64,000 bases of DNA, from positions 46,482 to 110,481 of the forward strand of contig NZ_JAPDPI010000017.1 of assembly GCF_026013615.1 (NCBI RefSeq), in the 5' to 3' direction. The notes under the pieces were generated by a model that saw only the letters and a program-made list of their open reading frames with translations, was not told the DNA's origin and did not search any database. Position 1 is the stretch's first letter. Each line of letters starts with the position of its first letter. Shown in pieces: positions 48,483 through 56,371 of this stretch. The translations under genes and the position numbers were made by a program. Source of the stretch: Plebeiibacterium marinum (GTDB lineage Bacteria; Bacteroidota; Bacteroidia; Bacteroidales; Marinilabiliaceae).

Positions 48483-49367
48483 TTAACTAAAAACCGGATA
48501 TATGATCTTTTTTGTGTCGCCATTAAAACAACGCGACAAAGATGCTGTTGTATGCGACAAAGCAACCATCAATGGACGTTTAACTTTGCCTATAGAAACA
48601 TCGCAGGTTAGTACATTTAACAAATAGGCCTTACTCTCTTTATCAAGAATTTGATCGTTGTCCCCAGATTCCCACATATCAAACACAGCATCATCTACAT
48701 ACACCCGGTATGGCTCCATTATGTCATCGGCCAAACAGTACGAATTGTAACGGTTTTTATGGTGAATACCTAAAGTTGGTAATAAGCCGGAACCAACCAA
48801 GGCCCGGGTTACTGCAGCCCTAAGTATTATGTATCCATAGTTTAAATAAGGATTGGGGCCTGCTCCATATCTATCGCGCAAAAAACCTTCGCCAAAAAGC
48901 AAGCTCCAATACTCACGGGCTGCGGTACCTTCCCTGTTTGATGAATCATCACTTTTAACGCTAGTTACCAATGATAATAAGGCGCCTTGTGATCTGCCCT
49001 TTTTCTTTAACATAGCTGCCTGATTTCTTATTTTGTTTTGAATGGTTTGTTGCCACAATTGCTTTTTTAATGGAAGTGTGCTATTAAGCTGGTTTCGAAA
49101 CAATTCTCCCTGCAAATGATGGCCATCTAGATTAAGCAGCATCGATGCCGGCATGTGTTTTTCGTTACAACATATTACAGCCACATTGTTTTCATTTAGT
49201 TTTTGCAACACGGGGAGTGTTACCGTTATTTGAGCGTTTTCGAGAACTACAAGTGCTATATCTTCTATAGGCACAGAACGCTCCTGACCATTTTGCTTAA
49301 CAATGAGTTGATTCTGGCAAAAGCTTAAATATGCAGGATTTGTAAAAAAGAGGGTCCGTTTTAGCAT
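48483..49367 (-). CDS. cas1: CRISPR-associated endonuclease/integrase Cas1 (type II)
   Basis: Metal-dependent integrase that inserts new spacers at the leader-repeat junction. 294 residues. The N-terminal beta domain (RTLFFTNPAYLSFCQNQL; IEDIALVVLENAQITV) is followed by the helical catalytic domain with E146 in SNREGTAAREYW, H203 in TLGIHHKNRYN and the acidic LADDIMEPYR (D214/D215, E218). These are the expected E-H-D residues, so the protein looks active. The upstream neighbour is not cas9, as it usually is in II-C, but a transposase gene. Confidence 0.97.
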   Translation of the reverse strand: MLKRTLFFTNPAYLSFCQNQLIVKQNGQERSVPIEDIALVVLENAQITVTLPVLQKLNENNVAVICCNEKHMPASMLLNLDGHHLQGELFRNQLNSTLPLKKQLWQQTIQNKIRNQAAMLKKKGRSQGALLSLVTSVKSDDSSNREGTAAREYWSLLFGEGFLRDRYGAGPNPYLNYGYIILRAAVTRALVGSGLLPTLGIHHKNRYNSYCLADDIMEPYRVYVDDAVFDMWESGDNDQILDKESKAYLLNVLTCDVSIGKVKRPLMVALSHTTASLSRCFNGDTKKIIYPVFS

Positions 49368-49500
49368 AGCTTTAAATTTAGTAAGGACTTGATTGTACCT
49401 ACCCTACCAAGATAAAGTTTTAATATGTTTATTAACGGAGTGATTTTGTAGATGAGTAAAGGGTAGCTATTGATATGGAGAAACTAAAACTAGTCTTTAC

Positions 49501-49531
49501 AACTTTTCCAAAGTTTTAAACTTTGGAAAAG
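49501..49531. repeat. Palindrome 3 of the cas locus (cas1 / transposase 3' side)
   Basis: AACTTTTCCAAAGTTT then TAAACTTTGGAAAAGGTT, followed by a second partial arm (ACTTTGGAAAAGTTG). Located between the transposase stop and cas1 start. Confidence 0.85.
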
Positions 49532-49566
49532 GTTTACTTTGGAAAAGTTGTAAAACCTTGAGACGA

Positions 49567-50109
49567 TTAAAGATTTAATAAGTCAAGTGGAAACCGATGA
49601 TTATACTTAAAATTTTCCAAGTCCCCAAACCACTCTAAAACTTCCTGAAAACAGATCAAAGTATTGGCTTGTTTACAAATTGCATTATATGAACTATATT
49701 TCCAATCTTCCGGTTTTTCAACAAAACCATGTTTCACAGGATTAAAATGAATATAATTCGCAAGCTTTAACAGATAGTCGTCATCTTCAACCGGTTTGCG
49801 TTTAAAATTCTTTAAAAACAAGCTTCCTCTCCTTTTATAAATCTTATTATAAGATTGGGTATAAGAACTAAACAAATTAGAAAATTGTTTGGAATAATAC
49901 TTATCAGATTGCTCAACATCATTAATCCTTACTAAAAAATGGATATGGTTAGGTAAAAGACAATAGCAAAAAGTACTACTAAAAGAGGCTATGTATTTGA
50001 TGTACTTATTGAGAAAGAAACGATAATTCTCTTCGTTGCGAAAAAGGTTTTCGTTTCCGTTGGCATGGTTGTATATATGATATAGGTTACCTGGCTTTAA
50101 AGGCTCCAT
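49567..50109 (-). mobile_element. REP-associated tyrosine transposase (Y1/HUH, IS200-like) gene inside the cas operon
   Basis: Protein of 180 residues in the Y1_Tnp/RAYT family. It starts PLKPGNLYHIYNHANGNENLF, and the metal-binding HUH motif is in CLLPNHIHFLVRI. ANYIHFNPVKHGFVEKPEDWKYSSY is the classic RAYT C-terminal motif. The ATG at 50109 is preferred; a TTG start 14 codons earlier would lie in the palindrome. Palindromes sit on both sides of the gene (49501 and 50142), as REPs flank RAYT genes elsewhere. RAYTs are usually single-copy domesticated transposases that nick and mobilise REPs; whether this one does so is unknown. The catalytic tyrosine was not pinned down. Confidence 0.88.
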
Positions 50110-50141
50110 CGCGGTAAGTTTATGGTTTATGGTTTTTCTAA

Positions 50142-50172
50142 CCTTTTCCAAAGTTTTAAACTTTGGAAAAGG
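50142..50172. repeat. Palindrome 4 of the cas locus (transposase 5' side)
   Basis: CCTTTTCCAAAGTTT then TAAACTTTGGAAAAGG, a perfect inverted repeat between the uncharacterised protein gene and the transposase gene. Confidence 0.85.
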
Positions 50173-50180
50173 TGTATAAA

Positions 50181-50837
50181 CTAGTTCTTAACAATAATAC
50201 CCGACTTTTCTAAAAGTTGAGGCTGATCCATTAAGGCTATTTTTGCAATTTCTTCGTAATCACTCACCCATTCGTATAACTCCTCTAGTTTGTCATCTCT
50301 TTTTTGAGTCATATTTTGAGCATCACCCTTTTCTCGTTTTATAACTTCATCTAGCTCGTTAACAGTTTTTATCTCATTAAATCCTGCTTGTACCATTTCC
50401 TCTGAAACACCAAATTTGCTCATAGCATTCAGCCAATCGGTATTTGCTAAAAGGTTAGTATAAAAACTTTTGGTTTGCAAAAACCATTTCCCAACCCTTA
50501 CTGCTCTCCTACCCGATAGCTGTAGTGTTATTTGAGCTGAAGTATCATTTTTTAAGGCCACTTTAGCTATGCCCCATATTTTTCGATATGTAACATTCGC
50601 ATTTTCCTGTTGCTTGTCCCTTTGAGCATAGGCGGCTTTTACATCACCATGTTCCTTATCAAAAGACTGAACAAGGTGTTCTGAATCTTCTAACAAAACA
50701 ACGCCCTCGGATAATTTTTCCTGATTGTATCCATAATTTGATACCGCATTTAAAATAACCGCATCACCGATGCTATTGTTAATACGCATTGAACTTGTGT
50801 AAACTATGTCTGCAACAGACACTCCTGACTTTTTCAT
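50181..50837 (-). CDS. Uncharacterised helical protein with internal duplication, between cas9 and cas1
   Basis: 218 residues, strongly helical, no signal peptide or membrane segment. Two halves can be aligned by eye: half 1 NYGYNQEKLSEGVVLLE, KEHGDVKAAYAQRD and WGIAKVALKND; half 2 KFGVSEEMVQAGFNEIK, REKGDAQNMTQKRD and EEIAKIALMDQ. They share G-x-x-E-x-x-x-x-G, E-x-GD, RD and IAK-x-AL in the same spacing. It resembles hypothetical proteins of similar repeat structure in Bacteroidota and Proteobacteria, but I know no function. It is co-directional with cas9 and cas1. It may be a recent insertion with the transposase or a true accessory gene. Confidence 0.8.
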   Translation of the reverse strand: MKKSGVSVADIVYTSSMRINNSIGDAVILNAVSNYGYNQEKLSEGVVLLEDSEHLVQSFDKEHGDVKAAYAQRDKQQENANVTYRKIWGIAKVALKNDTSAQITLQLSGRRAVRVGKWFLQTKSFYTNLLANTDWLNAMSKFGVSEEMVQAGFNEIKTVNELDEVIKREKGDAQNMTQKRDDKLEELYEWVSDYEEIAKIALMDQPQLLEKSGIIVKN

Positions 50838-51467
50838 AAATTAAAATTTTAATATGACGGAAATTTTTTAAAATAAACATAACGGCATATAGAGACTCTG
50901 TTTTCCGGCCCCGTTCTATTCCGGCAAAGAGGATCATGCACTTTTTATTATCAATAATGCAAGTACATATTCAAAAACAACTTGTTTTTGTAAGCATATA
51001 CATGGTTACGAATACCAAAACACTTGTTTCGAAAACACTATGGCTTGTTACCGCAACAACACGGTTTATTTCCATTTTTAATATGCTTGCTACCATTACA
51101 AAAGTACTTGTTACCTCAATAAATATGCATGTAACGGCCGTAACAAGCTGTTTTTACTCCGTAACAAACACGCTATTTTCGGTTACAAGCTGTTTTGTAA
51201 TGGGAACAATATTTAAGTTTATGGATAATTGTAGAAATGCATTATTTGGTAGCAGTTTGGTTGAGAAACAACGATAATTGAGTTCCTTTTTTTAGAGGTT
51301 GATAATTGATTAAAAAGCATTTTTAGAATTGGTTTAATAAAATTTATGTATTTTTTATTTCTGTTTAAAAACCTAAATATAAGATAAATAATCTCATTTT
51401 CGACACATTATCTAATCTGGTGTTTAATGAAAATCTAAAATTACAGTTTCGATATTATTGTCCTAAC
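50838..51467. other. 686-bp gap behind cas9 with periodic repeat tract
   Basis: Between the uncharacterised gene and cas9 I see no convincing gene. The centre is the 21-bp periodic tract at 50981-51211; the rest is AT-rich DNA, and palindrome 5 sits at the cas9 end. Confidence 0.5.
50981..51211. repeat. Degenerate 21-bp tandem repeat, about 11 units
   Basis: A CTTGTTACC-like core recurs in exact 21-bp register at 50981, 51002, 51023, 51044, 51065, 51086, 51107, 51128, 51149, 51170 and 51191. Examples are CTTGTTTCG, CTTGTTACC, CTTGCTACC and CTTGTTACC. In the plus frame this reads as a seven-residue pattern (LVSKTLW, LVTATTR, LATITKV, LVTSINM). Either a decayed repeat-protein gene or a phased binding site array. 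Confidence 0.6.
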
Positions 51468-51498
51468 CCTTTCCAAAGTTTTAAACTTTGAAAAGGGT
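51468..51498. repeat. Palindrome 5 of the cas locus (cas9 3' side)
   Basis: CCCTTTCCAAAGTTT then TAAACTTTGAAAAGGG, one arm slightly changed, 26 bases beyond the cas9 stop. Could terminate the cas9 transcript. Confidence 0.8.
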
Positions 51499-51523
51499 GG
51501 TGGTGTACTAAAGTAAATTGGTT

Positions 51524-54500
51524 TTACAATTTTTGAATTTTACCTAGAGGGGTGATTTCAAAATCAAAACCTTCATACCATGCTTTTATCTTACTACTTG
51601 CCACTACTACTTGTTCACATGGCTTCTCCCAATCAATTACATAAACTTCTTTTAGATCCGATGCTCGTCTTGCTTCTTTGTGATGTCTAAAATATAGTCT
51701 CCCACTTTTATCAAACTTTACTAACTTATATAATCTAATTCCAACCCTTTGGGGATCATCTTTCAACAATTCTTCTATTTCCATCGGAGTATTTTCCCAA
51801 AAAATGACCATCATACCTGTTTTTACTTCTGCAATCTTTTTTAATTTAACACCTCGTTTAGTGCTATATTGCTCAGACATGCATTCCAAAGGATTAATAC
51901 CTTGTTCTTTTAAAATATCTTGTTCTTTTTTTCTAAGGCGCTTTGCAACTTCAAAATTATCTACAGTTTTAAAATCTCTAATAATTTTACCTTTAGCATC
52001 CGTACCTTCATAAATAGCCATAAAGTAATTACCATCATTGGCAGCATAAAAATTACGCTTATACTTCCGGGATTCATCATTCTTTACATCTCGTTGTTTT
52101 TTAATTGTTAAAGGTTTAGTAATTGTTGGTTGTAGTAACCTAACTTTTTTAATTGGTATAAATAAACCCTTACTATTAGGCATACAGTATAATTCAGATA
52201 CCTGTCGCTTTATTGCAGCAATTTCTAAATCAACACTTTTCTCTTCTTGTTCACCCGCATTCTGACGCTTTTTTCGTAAAACATCAATATCTTTCAGCAG
52301 CTCTTTTTCTTGAGCTTTTGCACTTCGAATTTTCTCACGCACAGTTGTATCAACTATTTGGTCTATTTCCTTTGTTGATAAATCAACCACTTTTTTTCGA
52401 ACTACATATTTTATTGCTTTTTGTTTTTCTCCTGTTTTCTTATTGATCTCTTCACGTTCAATTGCCCCATAAAAAGTTTCTTTATGCAAACTTCCTCTTA
52501 CAGAATCGCCTGTTTTAATAATAGGATTACCTTTTTCATCGTATTGGATCTTTCCTCGTTTGCGTAATTTCTTTTTATTGCTTTTAGGTAAGTTATCGGG
52601 AGTATAATGCGAAACAAAAAGCTCATTTTCTATATTTTTTACATCTTCAGTAAAAGTAGGCCAGGGTTTATCGAAAAGAGGCTTTTTTTCAATCCCTTCT
52701 TCTCTTAAATCCTCCCAATCGTGATAAAACTTAGCCAACTTATCATATTGTGCCTTGGTCATACAAGCAATAATCATAGCATCAATACAATGATGTGTAT
52801 GGCTAACACGTGCTTTTGTTTCGTAAGTCTCCTGCAAGCCCCAAAACCTTCTAAAATCAGCAACTGTACTACCCTTAACCGTAAATACCTTATTAAACAA
52901 GGTTTGTAAATATAATCGCGAATATTTGGAAATAATTCCTATATCAACCAATTGGCTGTTTTTAAAACCTATTGGCACATCTTTTCTGGTAAATGATTGG
53001 TATTTAGCTCGCCAATAATCTCTATCAAAAGTAAGTTCATGCCGCTTTCTAATCGCATTATCTTTGGCATCTTTTGTAACAGCTCCTTTAGCATTCCTTA
53101 CTGCTTGAGCAATCTGTTTATCTATGCTTTCATATTTTGTTTTCCAATATTCAATACGCTCCAAAACAACATCATGATCAGGTAACTCTGAAGGAATTTT
53201 ATTACGCTTTACCGCTCTATTAAACTGACTGCTACAAAGCGTTTTGTTTACTTGCGAATTATCGAAAGATACACTTTGTGGTATGGTGTGTTCAATATCA
53301 AATTTTGGATTAGAACCTAAAAAGTCACTCAAGCAAATATTCTCACCTGTATAGATACAAATATGATTTTGTTCTTCCCAAAGCTGATACTTTAATATCT
53401 CCGTTTCTGTTGGTTCCGCTTTAATTCCATGCTCTTCAAAGTGCTTTTTAATATCATTAGTGTATTTCTTTCTTGCATCCTCACGTTTTCGTTGCCAGTT
53501 TTGATAAGCTTTACGCTCGTTGGCATTCATTAGACCTCGTGACATTTCGATGTGTACAACAGTAGATTCGTCAATAGCACCTATATGTATCAGCTCGTTA
53601 ACAACTTTTCGAAGCTGATGAAGTGCTCGCATTGCCATCGGATTACGAACAGATGTCGTCATAGGACTTCCCAAATACATATTGCCATCGTCGGCTCTTA
53701 TTGCAGGCTTAAATGTTTCAATAGCCGAAGGATGGTACAAATTATCTTTGTTAACAGCAACATCAAAATTATCTTCCAAGAACTGCTTAATACGTTCGTC
53801 AATCCTCTGAACCCTAGCAAAATCCCCTACTCCATTATTCTTTTGCATTTGTTTCGAGAATAATTCAAACGCATGTTTTTCTATATTATTTTTTCTGGTT
53901 TCATTAAAAGAATTGTATCGATTATCTCCAAAATAGGATTTCAATTGGACTAACAAATCATCCTTATAGTATTTAACTGCCTCATCACTCCAAACTGCAT
54001 TATTTTCTTTGCTTCTTTTCACCAAACCATTAACAATATCGATAATTTGCTTTTCTTCGTTTTGGGTTTGAATAATTTCATGTATGGCATTTTTAATTAC
54101 AGCCTGATTTTCTTTTTGGCTCCATATTTCCATAGGAATAACCTCTTCCATGTTAGCCAGGAACACAGCGTGTGAATAAATTAATCCCTGCCGGAGATAA
54201 GGCAAAATCTTTTTAATGGCCTTTAAACTCAATGAGGCAAAATCCTGCTTTAAATGAATGTTGACAAACTCTTTAGTTTGCTCTTCTCTTAGTTTCAGTT
54301 TTTTTGTAGCAAATTCGGTGAGCTTATCATCCGAATCAAAGGTCATTAAAACATGCCATACATCATTTATATCTATTACAGATGTTGAGTTATCTTTCCC
54401 ACGAACATGTTCTACAGATAAGCTTTGCCAATCTTCTCCAAAAACAGATTTAAAACGAGCCGAAACAGGACAACCGCTTACTGTAGTTTTCATGGAATAG

Positions 54501-55564
54501 TTAAACAGCCAATCCTGCTGTGTTTTTTCCGAGGATTTAAAATATTTGTATTGCCTTGGGGGAGCTAGTTGCTTTGCAATATCTTCAAAATCGAAATGTT
54601 CTTTACTTTTTCTAAAAAAAGCAGGCGTTACTTTTTCTTTTTCTTCATTGTTTAAAAACCTGAGCTTTTCATCGTCGGGCGTTTTTATTTTAATATTATT
54701 TACAAAGCAAAGCATCCTATACTCTTCAAATAAAGGATGAGAAACAGCACAACGTGGCTTATTGGTTTCAAATGGACATTTTCCAATCAATCCTTTTTGT
54801 GATTTTAACGGACGTTGGAAAAAAATTGCCCTCTTTATGGCCTCAATTTGCTCCGTTGGTAATTCCTGTAATTCGCAAATAGCATTAAACTCTTCTAAGT
54901 AATGGGCTTCCCTATGCGTATAATGGTTGCGTATTTTTTCACCATTTATATACAATTCATAAAAATACTGACCTAATGTTTTATCTCCTTTTGCCTGGCT
55001 GATTTCCTCAATACCTTGCTTAACCGCCCCATCACTTTCCTTTGTTCCCTCTAACCGGTTGCTTAAAAACCCTCTACGCTGTGCTATGTGATAGAATGCC
55101 CTACCCAAAACAAAACGATATTCTTCCTTACTTAAATCAAGTTTCTCTGTTGCAACAAGGTTTCTGAAGAAATATGGATTTTTTGATTGAGACTTTCTTT
55201 TTTCAGTATTACCTTCGTTGTCCGTCAACCACCATTTTTTAAAAGCCTTGCTCTGCGGATAAACTTTATTATATCGCCATCCATCAAGCTCTTCTTTTGT
55301 AAGCTGAGGACACAATTTGAATTCAACTAATACTTTTAAAGTTTCAATTTTTCGTAGCTTCCTGCGAAATTTAATTCGTCTGGCGCTTCTATACCCCGTT
55401 CGTTCTGCAGCCTTTGAACCTTCAACTCCTTTTTCAATTTTTACACCTTCCTGAAAAATTCTTACACCTTTATCAATAGGTGTAAACGTTTTATTGTCTT
55501 CAGTTTCAACCACAGCCCATCCAATGCTGTTTGTACCAAGGTCGAGTCCTAATATTTTGCTCAT
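51524..55564 (-). CDS. cas9: Cas9 RNA-guided endonuclease, type II-C
   Basis: Effector that cuts target DNA guided by crRNA:tracrRNA. 1346 residues. RuvC-I is KILGLDLGTNSIGWAVV with D8; the arginine-rich bridge helix is YRSARRIKFRRKLRKIETL; RuvC-II VVHIEMSRGLMNANER has E673; HNH FDIEHTIPQSVSFDNSQV has H759, with N782 in SSQFNRAVKR; RuvC-III VSHTHHCIDAMIIACM has H925 and D928. All catalytic residues are present, so it should be active. The long helical recognition region (about 80-640) and the C-terminal PAM-interacting part (ending FEITPLGKIQKL) fill the rest. No csn2 or cas4 is seen, which fits II-C. The tracrRNA is divergent upstream. Confidence 0.98.
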   Translation of the reverse strand: MSKILGLDLGTNSIGWAVVETEDNKTFTPIDKGVRIFQEGVKIEKGVEGSKAAERTGYRSARRIKFRRKLRKIETLKVLVEFKLCPQLTKEELDGWRYNKVYPQSKAFKKWWLTDNEGNTEKRKSQSKNPYFFRNLVATEKLDLSKEEYRFVLGRAFYHIAQRRGFLSNRLEGTKESDGAVKQGIEEISQAKGDKTLGQYFYELYINGEKIRNHYTHREAHYLEEFNAICELQELPTEQIEAIKRAIFFQRPLKSQKGLIGKCPFETNKPRCAVSHPLFEEYRMLCFVNNIKIKTPDDEKLRFLNNEEKEKVTPAFFRKSKEHFDFEDIAKQLAPPRQYKYFKSSEKTQQDWLFNYSMKTTVSGCPVSARFKSVFGEDWQSLSVEHVRGKDNSTSVIDINDVWHVLMTFDSDDKLTEFATKKLKLREEQTKEFVNIHLKQDFASLSLKAIKKILPYLRQGLIYSHAVFLANMEEVIPMEIWSQKENQAVIKNAIHEIIQTQNEEKQIIDIVNGLVKRSKENNAVWSDEAVKYYKDDLLVQLKSYFGDNRYNSFNETRKNNIEKHAFELFSKQMQKNNGVGDFARVQRIDERIKQFLEDNFDVAVNKDNLYHPSAIETFKPAIRADDGNMYLGSPMTTSVRNPMAMRALHQLRKVVNELIHIGAIDESTVVHIEMSRGLMNANERKAYQNWQRKREDARKKYTNDIKKHFEEHGIKAEPTETEILKYQLWEEQNHICIYTGENICLSDFLGSNPKFDIEHTIPQSVSFDNSQVNKTLCSSQFNRAVKRNKIPSELPDHDVVLERIEYWKTKYESIDKQIAQAVRNAKGAVTKDAKDNAIRKRHELTFDRDYWRAKYQSFTRKDVPIGFKNSQLVDIGIISKYSRLYLQTLFNKVFTVKGSTVADFRRFWGLQETYETKARVSHTHHCIDAMIIACMTKAQYDKLAKFYHDWEDLREEGIEKKPLFDKPWPTFTEDVKNIENELFVSHYTPDNLPKSNKKKLRKRGKIQYDEKGNPIIKTGDSVRGSLHKETFYGAIEREEINKKTGEKQKAIKYVVRKKVVDLSTKEIDQIVDTTVREKIRSAKAQEKELLKDIDVLRKKRQNAGEQEEKSVDLEIAAIKRQVSELYCMPNSKGLFIPIKKVRLLQPTITKPLTIKKQRDVKNDESRKYKRNFYAANDGNYFMAIYEGTDAKGKIIRDFKTVDNFEVAKRLRKKEQDILKEQGINPLECMSEQYSTKRGVKLKKIAEVKTGMMVIFWENTPMEIEELLKDDPQRVGIRLYKLVKFDKSGRLYFRHHKEARRASDLKEVYVIDWEKPCEQVVVASSKIKAWYEGFDFEITPLGKIQKL

Positions 55565-55593
55565 AACTTATATGTTTAATTTGTAAGGGCACG

Positions 55594-55618
55594 AAAAAAT
55601 CCGGTTGAGAACCGGATT
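55594..55618 (-). promoter_or_regulatory. Terminator-like hairpin in the cas9 leader
   Basis: On the cas9 strand AATCCGGTT, loop CTC, AACCGGATT (perfect 9-bp stem, 55598-55618), then TTTT and CG. It is 29 bases before the cas9 ATG and close behind a weak promoter. There is no gene upstream on this strand for it to terminate, so an attenuator role is possible. Confidence 0.6.
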
Positions 55619-55627
55619 AAAATCTTT

Positions 55628-55657
55628 TAAATATAATAAATAATTGTTCGAATCGAA
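55628..55657 (-). promoter_or_regulatory. Weak candidate cas9 promoter
   Basis: On the minus strand TTC (55655-55657), 19 bases, TATATTTA (55628-55635); each box differs by one base from TTG/TAnnTTTG. Start would fall close to the leader hairpin. Confidence 0.4.
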
Positions 55658-55668
55658 GATGAAGCAAT

Positions 55669-55702
55669 ACCTTTTCCAAAGTTTGGAACTTTGGAAAAGG
55701 TT
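55669..55702. repeat. Palindrome 6 of the cas locus (between cas9 and tracrRNA promoters)
   Basis: ACCTTTTCCAAAGTTT then GGAACTTTGGAAAAGGTT, centre slightly changed from the others. Sits between the divergent cas9 and tracrRNA promoters. Confidence 0.85.
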
Positions 55703-55730
55703 AAGGCCCAGGAAAAATTTAAAGTTAATC

Positions 55731-55760
55731 TTGTTTTATCAACAAATCCTATTAAATTTG
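55731..55760 (+). promoter_or_regulatory. tracrRNA promoter
   Basis: Canonical Bacteroidota promoter: TTG (55731-55733), 19 bases, TAAATTTG (55753-55760). Start predicted near 55765. Confidence 0.8.
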
Positions 55761-55765
55761 CTTTC

Positions 55766-55841
55766 ATTAGAATCTTATCACAATAAGGCCATAGTGCCGA
55801 AGGAAGACATTCCTATACTCCCGCTTCGGTGGGAGTTTTTA
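55766..55841 (+). ncRNA. tracrRNA of the type II-C system
   Basis: The RNA starts with ATTAGAATC (55766-55774), which pairs with GATTCTAAT of the crRNA repeat over 9 bp. After a UU/UU internal loop, ATCACAAT (55777-55784) pairs with the first eight bases of the repeat (GTTGTGGT), using two G-U pairs. Then a nexus-like hairpin GGC…GCC (55787-55798), AGGAA-GACA-TTCCT (55801-55814) and the terminator ACTCCCGC-TTCG-GTGGGAGT (55817-55836) followed by TTTTATTTT. About 76 nt. It guides repeat processing by RNase III and is required for Cas9 loading. Transcribed away from cas9. Confidence 0.88.
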
Positions 55842-55934
55842 TTTTATCCCGGTTACTACTTAAACAAAATCACAAATAAGCATACCCAATACCTGGATAA
55901 TCGCTTTTAAATAAAATATCCCTCGCTTACCTCC

Positions 55935-56055
55935 TATTCTACAAACTTGGATGAGCCAAGACCAAATATTTTTTGATTTCATCCAAATTGACGGCACAAA
56001 GCGCGGATCTGTTTAATGCCTAAACTGTAATTTTCAATTTTTTTAACAAATAAAT
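55935..56055 (-). pseudogene. Possible remnant of a minimal nucleotidyltransferase N-terminus
   Basis: On the minus strand a short frame reads FVKKIENYSLGIKQIRALCR then QFG and a TGA (55979-55981), and beyond it KIFGLGSSKFVE. This resembles the start of MNT-type nucleotidyltransferases (…IRALCRQFGV..LYVFGS). No full gene is left. The rest of 55842-56371 holds no gene that I can support; a TATTTTTG -7 box at 56320-56327 probably serves the carboxyltransferase. Confidence 0.3.
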
Positions 56056-56371
56056 CAAAAATAATTAACGCAAAAATTCTCTAATAAATGTTAACACAGG
56101 AAACATCATGAAAAATCATCGTCAATTAAACCGGATATTATAACAAACTGAAGAAAAAACTAAACAAAAAGCTGATAAAAATCACCATTTTGGATATTTT
56201 GAGGCGAGTAAATACATTGGGATGGTAATATTACAGAAAAATTTCTTTATAAAAAAAACCATGTTGTAAAATATCAATAAAACTTATCATTTAACACCAC
56301 TTTATATGTACCTATTCCTTATTTTTGTGACAAAATAATAATTCAGTAATAAACCGTAGCAAACCAAAAAC

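Noticed and set aside
50936..51277. 113-codon frame with a heptad-like LVT pattern
   Set aside because: It follows the 21-bp repeat; no promoter or known family is seen. Kept as a repeat instead of a gene.
55643..55651. GTTCGAATC resembling a tRNA T-loop
   Set aside because: No cloverleaf can be formed around it; chance match near the cas9 promoter.
45477..55841. Type II-A or II-B classification
   Set aside because: No csn2 or cas4 gene is present in the locus, and only cas9, cas1 and cas2 are found.
55644..55910. 88-codon frame on the plus strand upstream of the carboxyltransferase
   Set aside because: It runs through palindrome 6, the tracrRNA and its terminator; protein is low quality.
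55951..56016. 21-codon peptide MSQDQIFFDFIQIDGTKRGS
   Set aside because: No ribosome site or conservation evidence; the opposite strand better explains it as a gene relic.
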